Positions 18,859-26,200 of a stretch of DNA of 64,000 nt are shown piece by piece. The stretch's first letter is position 1. Every line of letters starts with the position of its first letter. Origin of the DNA: Nostoc sp. NMS7. Its GTDB lineage: Bacteria > Cyanobacteriota > Cyanobacteriia > Cyanobacteriales > Nostocaceae. Both the position numbers and the translations under genes were made by a program. Under the pieces are notes generated by a model, which was not told where the DNA came from, did no database searches, and saw only the letters and a list, made by a program, of their open reading frames with translations. The DNA lies in NCBI RefSeq assembly GCF_017115085.1, contig NZ_JABXKJ010000097.1, forward strand, positions 39,113 through 103,112. The letters are read 5' to 3'.

Positions 18859-21800
18859 TTATCGTGCTAGCTTTTGGGGAATTAAATAAGTAACCGCCAG
18901 GGGAAACAGTCGCGGTGTCGGATTTGCAAACCTAGCTTGAATTGCAGCCACTTCGCGCTCAATTTCTGCTGGAATTTGCTCTACTCTCACCTTAAGACTG
19001 TTGACATTGCGCTCAAACTGTTCTCTTTCTGCGGTATTAAACAATTCCAACTGCTTAAACTCAGGTTCATCCAGTTCATTGAGAATGCTTTGACGCAATT
19101 CCGTTAAAATTGCTGTAATATCAGCCGCTTCTTTTTGAGCGCGATCGCCTAAATCTCGTTGTAAACTTTTACTACGGTCTTGCATTCGCGCCTCCAAAGC
19201 TTGCATCAAAGCTGATGCGTGGCTATCCCATAACTGCGCCAATTTCTCTCTGATATCTGACGGCGCTAATTCTGGTAAAGCAGCTGCTAAACACGATTGA
19301 ATCTTCATCACACCCAAACGGTTAAATTTTCCTTCTTTGAGCAACCCACCCGCCGTAATTACTTCTTCATGTAATCGTTGCTGGTCACTACCTAAAATCA
19401 CCAATCGACCGTAAGCTATAACTGCTGGTGTATCCAACACCGAATTGGGAACCAAACGCGCCGTTACTCGGTGCAAAGCTTTTCTACCTTCTTTTGACCA
19501 AACTTCAGCGCGTAACAACCGCAAGCACATCTGCACTAAACGATGATTCAAGTGCGCTAACACTACATCATCTCTACCATGTGCTAATTGCGGGTCAAAA
19601 ACAATCGGACGAATTTCTTTGGTGTGGGGATGGGCTAAACCTTCGCTGCAAACTGCCCAACTGCTTTTTAATGGTGGTAAGTAAAACCCTTGTCCATCTA
19701 TTCCCTCTATCTCGGTAGCAATCAAAGGTGGTTGTTGGGCTAATTTCAAACCAATTTTGACTACAGCCTCAATATTATCTGGCGTTAGTCGCAAATGCTG
19801 GCGCGTTTCATCTAACTGTTCTCTCAGTTTCTCAATTTGCTCCCGCACCTGACGCTCAAACTTTAACATCCGCCGTACAACTTCAGATTCCCGTTCCGCC
19901 ACCGTGGTATCCAAAACTGTACGATACCCCAACATCGCTTCTTCTACCTGTGCCGCAATGACAGGCCCCACCTTGCCTAAATCTTCGCGGATATTGTTAA
20001 TTTTTAACACCGCCCGCATCAAAAATTCTAAATCGCCTTCTAACTCACCGGGACGTAGCCCAGTTGTATTATGTTGATAATCTTTGCCGACAAAGTGGTA
20101 AATCTTCACTTCTTGAGCTTTTTGCCCGTGACGGTCAATTCGACCGTTACGCTGTTCCATCCGGTTCGGGTTCCAGGGAATTTCATAGTGGATGAGGCGC
20201 GAACAAAAATTCTGCAAATCTAAACCCTCACTCGCCGCATCCGTCGCCAGCAAAATCCGCACTGGGGATATATCAGGAGATGCTTGAAACGCGGCTTTTA
20301 CCTGTTCTCGGTCTTCTGACTTCATCCCGCCGTAAAGTGTCATTAGGCGTTCGCATCGCGTCCCCGAAGGGGAATCGCCCTGCACCAAACCTTCTACCGC
20401 TAACAAGTTATACAACCATTTCTGGGTAGCTCGATATTCTGTAAAAATTATCACTCTTTCATTTGACCATTTGCCATTTGGTTGAATGTGGGTATGAATC
20501 CAGTTAAGTAATTCTTTGGCTTTGGCATCAGACACTCTCGATGTCGTTTCTGCCCATTCCCGCATCTGTCGCAGCAAACCTTGTTCCTCTGCACTCAGTT
20601 CTCGAAATAACCTAGTTGTATTAGTAATTGCCTCATCTGTCGATTCTTCATAAACTTCATCATCCGCAAAATCTTCTTCAATTTGTGCCAATTGACGGCG
20701 CAAAATACCTTCTGTCGGTCGAGATAAACTGCTATAAGTGCGGCGACGGGCATTTTTTAGCGATTCTTCATGCTGTGCCAAAGTAGTTGCAAAGGCTTGT
20801 GAAGAGGAAAACAAGCGTTTTTTTAACAGCTTGAGGACAAATTCAGTGGCATATTTTTCAGTATTATCTGCTACGCCCTTACAGCGCAATTCAGTATATC
20901 TTTTGAGGTTAGCGTGTGCCTGCCTTTCTGCTTCAGGATAGTCTACAGGTATAGCTTCTAGCTGGCGCTGCGGAAATAAATCAGAACCGTCCCAACCTTT
21001 CATTTCGGATTTGAGACGGCGAACCATGATTACTTGTAACTGCTTGCGATCGGGTGATACCCCCCGTGCAAACCGTTGGCTATCAAGTAATTCCAACAGC
21101 GCTGTAAAACTTTCGGGATAACCGTTGTGCGGTGTCGCCGTCAAAAATAGCTTGTGTTCAAAATGCGGTACTAAAAACCGAATAGCAGCAGTTCTCAAGG
21201 AATCAACAGCATAGTTCCCACCGCCAGAGGGAGCAACATTATGTGCTTCATCCACAATCAGCAAATCAAATCGCCGGGGATACATCGGTTCGCCTTCTCC
21301 TGGTAAGATTTCGCGGAATAAGCGCAGAGGGCGATCGCGTTTGAGAAAATCTATTGAGGTAATCAACCGGGGAAAATGCTGCCAAGGGTTGACGTGAATT
21401 CCCCGCTTCCTTCGCAGTTCCTTCATTAAGGTACTGTCCACGACGCGGAAATCTAAACCAAACTTATCGCGCATTTGGTCTCGCCACTGAATTTGCAGTG
21501 AAGATGGACAAACTATCAAAATCCGCCGACAGCGATGACGGATAATTAATTCTTGAGCAACTAACCCCGCCTCAATGGTTTTACCTAATCCGACATCATC
21601 TGCAATCAATAAATTAACGCGAGGCATTTGAATTGCTCGCACTACTGGATCAAGCTGATAATCTTCAATATCAATGCCACTGCGAAAGGGGGATTGTAAA
21701 GTGCGAATATCAGCTATTGATGCTGCACCCCAGCGCACAGCATCGAGAAATGCATCTAACCTTGCGGGTGCGTCAAAACCCGTGGGTTTGGGCAACTCCA

Positions 21801-22029
21801 TCTTTTCATAAACTAATGCCCCAGGCTCTAATTCCCAAATTACTTGTAGTTCTTCACCCAAACCATCATCTTCAACAGAGGACAGACTGACCAAATGCTG
21901 AGTTTTTTCCACTGCACTCAGCATTGGATTGGTGGGTAAAGTCGTATTACGCACATCCGTGACGACGAATTGCCGGGAGCGAACGTTAACCAGTTGACCT
22001 TGTTCTGGGATAGCTCTGACTATAGCCAT
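18859..22029 (-). CDS. drmD: DISARM SNF2-like helicase DrmD
   Basis: About 1056 residues from the ATG at 22029 (MAIVRAIPEQGQLVNVRSRQ). The frame extends to 22089, but those 20 codons read a heptameric repeat and are probably not translated. SNF2/RapA-type helicase motifs are clear: motif I DDVGLGKTIEAGL at about 146, DEAHNVAPSG at about 261, LTATPHNGYP, ATDAASEGLDLQ at about 595 and RNGRIDRHGQK at about 626. DrmD is the defining gene of class 1 DISARM. The codons for GDSPSGTRCERL (about 549-561), between motifs IV and V, derive from an inserted cyanobacterial interspersed repeat kept in frame. It is the first gene of the minus-strand DISARM run and is translationally coupled to the PLD gene. 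Confidence 0.87.
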   Translation of the reverse strand: MAIVRAIPEQGQLVNVRSRQFVVTDVRNTTLPTNPMLSAVEKTQHLVSLSSVEDDGLGEELQVIWELEPGALVYEKMELPKPTGFDAPARLDAFLDAVRWGAASIADIRTLQSPFRSGIDIEDYQLDPVVRAIQMPRVNLLIADDVGLGKTIEAGLVAQELIIRHRCRRILIVCPSSLQIQWRDQMRDKFGLDFRVVDSTLMKELRRKRGIHVNPWQHFPRLITSIDFLKRDRPLRLFREILPGEGEPMYPRRFDLLIVDEAHNVAPSGGGNYAVDSLRTAAIRFLVPHFEHKLFLTATPHNGYPESFTALLELLDSQRFARGVSPDRKQLQVIMVRRLKSEMKGWDGSDLFPQRQLEAIPVDYPEAERQAHANLKRYTELRCKGVADNTEKYATEFVLKLLKKRLFSSSQAFATTLAQHEESLKNARRRTYSSLSRPTEGILRRQLAQIEEDFADDEVYEESTDEAITNTTRLFRELSAEEQGLLRQMREWAETTSRVSDAKAKELLNWIHTHIQPNGKWSNERVIIFTEYRATQKWLYNLLAVEGLVQGDSPSGTRCERLMTLYGGMKSEDREQVKAAFQASPDISPVRILLATDAASEGLDLQNFCSRLIHYEIPWNPNRMEQRNGRIDRHGQKAQEVKIYHFVGKDYQHNTTGLRPGELEGDLEFLMRAVLKINNIREDLGKVGPVIAAQVEEAMLGYRTVLDTTVAERESEVVRRMLKFERQVREQIEKLREQLDETRQHLRLTPDNIEAVVKIGLKLAQQPPLIATEIEGIDGQGFYLPPLKSSWAVCSEGLAHPHTKEIRPIVFDPQLAHGRDDVVLAHLNHRLVQMCLRLLRAEVWSKEGRKALHRVTARLVPNSVLDTPAVIAYGRLVILGSDQQRLHEEVITAGGLLKEGKFNRLGVMKIQSCLAAALPELAPSDIREKLAQLWDSHASALMQALEARMQDRSKSLQRDLGDRAQKEAADITAILTELRQSILNELDEPEFKQLELFNTAEREQFERNVNSLKVRVEQIPAEIEREVAAIQARFANPTPRLFPLAVTYLIPQKLAR
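20346..20382. repeat. In-frame interspersed palindrome inside drmD
   Basis: A stretch with the inner palindrome TCCCCGAAGGGGA flanked by GCGTTCGCATCGCG, a repeat family common in Nostoc-type genomes. It is translated as GDSPSGTRCERL. A related copy lies at 22398-22450. Confidence 0.7.
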
Positions 22030-22031
22030 GA

Positions 22032-22090
22032 TTTGGGGAATGGGGAATTGGGAGTGGGGAGTAGGGAATTGGAAATTGGGAATTTCCAAT
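22032..22090. repeat. Heptameric short tandem repeat at the drmD start
   Basis: GGGGAAT, GGGAGT and GGGAATT units abut the drmD ATG at 22029 and occupy the position of its ribosome binding site. Confidence 0.75.
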
Positions 22091-22168
22091 CACCAATTAT
22101 CAAAGACAGGTTTGTGTTGTTATTATTGTTACTTCTCTTTTCCTATACAGTCAAAATTCTCAGTGATA

Positions 22169-22209
22169 TGTTCTCAAGATAGTGGTGCAAAGCATCTGCC
22201 GTGAGAACA
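22169..22209. promoter_or_regulatory. Inverted repeat upstream of drmD, possible operator
   Basis: TGTTCTCA (22169-22176) and TGAGAACA (22202-22209) form perfect 8-base arms with a 25-base spacer, about 140 bases upstream of the drmD start. Possible regulator binding site; no direct evidence. Confidence 0.3.
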
Positions 22210-22269
22210 CACTCAGTAACTCAAACCGTGAAATGTATGCTAAATTTTTTACTTCATTGGAATTTTTGT

Positions 22270-22450
22270 AGTTTGCGTAGGCGCAGCCCGCACTTCTCTA
22301 CGAGACGCTGCGCGTAGCAAGATCCCGAAAGGTACGACAAAGCTCAGTGACTGTCGTAGACAGGTTTTGAGCATTTGGTCAAGTTGCTCCTTTGTCGCGC
22401 GATTCCCTTCGGGATAGCTGACGCTCGTTCCTCGCTATCGCTAATGTCGT
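22270..22450. repeat. Cluster of interspersed repeats with left copy of a 41-bp direct repeat
   Basis: It contains TTCTCTACGAGACGCTGCGC at 22294-22313 (also at 59596), a 41-bp element at 22361-22401 starting CAGGTTTTGAGCATTTGGTC, and a GATTCCCTTCGGGATAGC hairpin. The 41-bp element recurs at 32618-32658 in the same orientation with two mismatches. Confidence 0.85.
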
Positions 22451-22530
22451 TTGTATTGCAATCTGTCTCGTCAACTAACAACACCCAACTCGAACGCTGA
22501 TATTTCCGCACCTAGATTTTGAATGAAAAT

Positions 22531-23220
22531 TTATTGGTAAGTGTTAGGTAAGATAGTTGGGTAAAATTTTTGGAGTAGGAGTAAAGTTTTTTGTACTGTA
22601 GTAATCCCTATTCCTTTCGTTGATAAAAATTTAGATAAATTACATATACTTTCCTCTTGCATTGCTTGCTTGACTTTTTTAATGTATGTTTTCCCCAAGC
22701 CAGTTACCTCTAAAATTTCTCTATCTGATAGTGAAAGAAAAACAGTTTTTAATTCATTAAATATATCATCAGGTGCATGAGGATCGTATATATATATTTC
22801 TATAGGTAATTCACATTCACCTAAATACTTATTCATAATTTCTAGAGATTGCTCTTGGGGAATTCCTCCATTTTGTGTTCCAAGCAGAGGAAAAGCGATA
22901 GAAGTTATCTCTTTTTCTATGTAGGTATCGACGAATTTTTGCAAACCCAATTCCAGATATTCTAACTTTGATGGTTTCTTCCAGTGCTTTTTAGTTGGGA
23001 AGTTAAGAACCCAATGTTTGTCACATTTATACAGCCACAGCTTACCAATATCCATCAAATTTTGATTACATATTTCTACATAATATGTATACATTTCTTG
23101 ATATCTTAAGCGAAATTCCAATGCAATACCAGCACCCATCACCCCCACACAGTTAACAGTGTTGACTAGTGTTTGACAATTTGAAGTAAATAAATTGCCT
23201 TTAATAATTTTGAGACTCAT
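22531..23220 (-). CDS. darG: DarG-like macrodomain protein (ADP-ribosyl-DNA hydrolase antitoxin)
   Basis: 229 residues. Residues 1-155 are a macrodomain of the DarG type: NTVNCVGVMGAGIALEFRLR at about 20-39, the ADP-ribose-binding loop; LNFPTKKHWKKPSKLEYLELGL at about 70-90; and FPLLGTQNGGIP near 115. Each has a clear counterpart in DarG antitoxins, which remove ADP-ribose from thymidine in DNA. The last 75 residues (ILEVTGLGKTYIKKVKQAM...) differ from the usual DarG C-terminus and look helix-hairpin-helix-like, which could recruit the protein to DNA or to its toxin. The start overlaps the end of the upstream DarT-fusion gene by 20 bases, so the two are translationally coupled, as expected of an antitoxin. 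Macrodomain assignment is firm; DarG function follows from the pairing. Confidence 0.82.
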   Translation of the reverse strand: MSLKIIKGNLFTSNCQTLVNTVNCVGVMGAGIALEFRLRYQEMYTYYVEICNQNLMDIGKLWLYKCDKHWVLNFPTKKHWKKPSKLEYLELGLQKFVDTYIEKEITSIAFPLLGTQNGGIPQEQSLEIMNKYLGECELPIEIYIYDPHAPDDIFNELKTVFLSLSDREILEVTGLGKTYIKKVKQAMQEESICNLSKFLSTKGIGITTVQKTLLLLQKFYPTILPNTYQ

Positions 23221-26200
23221 TTGTATAAATTAACCATTCTTGACCATTTTCTTGAAACCTAACACTCATAGGAGTATTAGGCTTATATTGTAGCTGGATA
23301 GAACGAGATGAACTAACATTAATAGATTGTCCAAAGTTAATTTTTGAAATGTCTTTAAACGGCGAAATAATTTCTCTATTAAATGGAAGCTGTTCTGTAA
23401 AGCTAAGAATTAATTCTCCATGAATGTTTCCATATTTATCGTAGTTATCAATTTGGATATCAATAAAATTTCCCCGATCGTTAATTGTTACATAAGGATT
23501 ATTATGATAGAACAAACTCCCTTCACGAACAATTTCCAATTCTTGAAATACGCGATTAGCATATTTTGATTCTGTACCAATGAGCTTTAGCAAAGTATCT
23601 TTATCCTGGGTTGTACGACAAATAATACTTATATCCTCTAAATTAAACTCAGTAAAATCGAGGTAATTATGAACGATAAATTCTTGTTGGGATGCTCTCA
23701 GAAAAGTCTCTTTGCCAGCTGCCAGTGTAGAATAGACATGATCAAAATCAAAACACTGCTCCAAGAAAGTTGTACTGTTACCATAATGAGAGCCTGAAGC
23801 TGCAAGATTCCCACTACTTATACCACATTTGCTGCCATGAGTTTCCAGCACTCGCTTTAGATCGAAGCGGAAGAAAATTGGTACAGGACAAAGAGCATAA
23901 ATATTTCCTCTACGTTTGCCTAACCCTTCATTATGCCATTGAGTTGGAGTTTGTGGTCGGCAATAGAAACGTGCAAAATCTTTTACATCGCTTCTGGTCC
24001 GGCCGATAAGGTTTGCGCCAGCTGAATTGCTGAAGTTACCACAAAGATTTCTGGCTAGTAGTTTTTCATCTGTGAGAATTGAAACAGCATTTTCAATATG
24101 GGTAAAGTGGTAGATGTATCCTTTCCAAGTGGAATTCTGACGATTTAGCCCAGCTTGAAATTTACGTGCAAATTCTTCTATTTCTTCTGGTGTTCTCTCT
24201 AAATAAAAATCATTACTTATGCAATTGCTGTGTATTTCAAAGAAAGGGTTATAATTATCTACTTCTTCTGTCCCTGTAGTCTCTATCTCTATGGTTGCAG
24301 TTTGCAGAGGGTTAGGTTCACCATCTAAATTCGCTATTTCTATAGCAATTAATACCATGTATTCAAGTATGTCTATAATCTGTTTATCATTGGCAAACCA
24401 AGAATGTTCACGATTAGAATATAATAAAGGAGCTATTTCTTGTTTTTTCTCTCCCTTCAAAAGATAAACACATACTGCTTGACGCTGTTCTTCAGTTTTT
24501 GCCTGTAGCGCCCACCTAATAATTTCGTCTTTAGAAATACTATCTCTCCTGGAACGACAAGCATAGAATAAATTTAAAGCAGTATCCTTATACTCATTGT
24601 GGAGGATGCGGCTATCTGGTGCAAAATCAACTAACAATTTTTCCTCAATAGCATTAGAATTACTGATTAATAGTTGCTGACAAGGCAAATAACTACCAGC
24701 TTGAGACATAAAGTAAACTGTCTCTAAAAAATTCTGAAGTTCATTAAGTTCATAAGCTGCACTAAAGTTATTAAGAAAATCTTTGGAAATCAGACTACCA
24801 AGATATATAGCTTGGGATACTCCCACTCTTGGCTGACTATTTCCTATTTCATTTTTTAATATATCAACTAACCGTAAATCATTGACAACATAACGTGTTT
24901 GAACCAAATCTTCTCCTAATAGCTTCTTAACTTCTTGCCATTTATCACGGGCGATGAGATTATTTTGATACTGTTGCTGAAAACATGGCCAATTTGCGAC
25001 TTGTAAAAAAGTGTTTTGCTCTGAGATTTTACCTGTTAATTTATAGTTCACATTATCAAGTGAGACGAGTTGACGGTAGCGACCATACAAACCACTGGGT
25101 AAAGACTGACAGCGAGTGATGAGATAACCCATAGCGCGATCGCCCGCCAACATATTACTGATAATATCAATTCCTTCACTGGGGTCTTTTTGTTGCCAAT
25201 TTACTGCTAATTCATTCCATAAAAAGTTCCAAAATTCATATTGATCAATGTTTTTAAAGCCTAAAGTATTTGTAAAATCTTGCCAATTTTCATGACTTTT
25301 ACAGAAAAGATTATCAAGAATTTTGCCTAAATCTTCTCCTATCTTTCTAGCTAAATAACGATTGTGTTCTGAAGATTTTACTAAACTTTCTCTTCCTTTA
25401 GTAATATCAAAATCAGCATTTAAAACAAAACCTAAAAATAATTGTTCTCTAGTAGGTGCTGTTACCCAAAAAGTAGCAGTATTTTTAGGTAAGATATTAT
25501 TAATACCTTCATTGTTTTCAGAAATTCCTAAAACTAAAGTTGCGTTTTTTTCTTGGGTAGTTTTTAGGCATAATAGGAGAGAACTTTCATGATCATCACC
25601 TGTTTGATATTTACCTATTTCTACTCCCGAAATATTCAACACAGAAGTAGGATACCAAGATAAATTGGTTATTTGATTTTGATGATTAACAAATGTACAT
25701 TTTTTGATAACTTTGGAAAAAACTAAAAGAAGATTAGCTACAGAACAGAAATATTGAAGTACATTGTCAACAGACAGCTTTTCATCAAGATTTAATTCTA
25801 TAATTGTACTGTCAGAGAGGCTAATATAACTGTTAATATCATTTCGTAGTTGATTAGTTTTTTCTGTATTTAACCGTGAAGGTATTAATCCACCTTCTAC
25901 GGTAAAACCTAAGTTTTTACTAAGTACATAAGGTTTTTTACACACAAGATATATACTTTTAAATCCTAAACCAAATTTACCTGTTACTCCTTTTTCTTTA
26001 TCAGAAATATTGAAAGTTAGCATTTTTTCTAAATCACGATGAAATCCTTTATCACGATATTTATCACGATATTCTTTATCTGGATAGTCGGGATGTTGAA
26101 AACAACCAATAGGTCTACCTGCATGAATAAATTGAATTTTACGATCATCGTATTTAACAATAAATTGTTTTCTAGTATCATCCAACTTGGGTGATAATGA

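Larger units (their letters stand above)
22091..22530. other. Intergenic region between the DISARM and DarTG modules
   Basis: No gene was found in these 440 bases. They hold an 8-bp inverted repeat (22169-22209), a cluster of interspersed repeats (22270-22450) and presumably the promoter of the DISARM operon. Confidence 0.6.

Noticed and set aside
13199..22029. BREX or Pgl system because of a PglX-like methyltransferase
   Set aside because: No PglZ phosphatase, BrxC/PglY ATPase, BrxA or BrxB is present, while drmA, drmB, drmC and drmD are, so DISARM fits and BREX does not.
22030..22089. N-terminal extension of DrmD
   Set aside because: Also repeat-derived codons; the ATG at 22029 begins the plausible protein.
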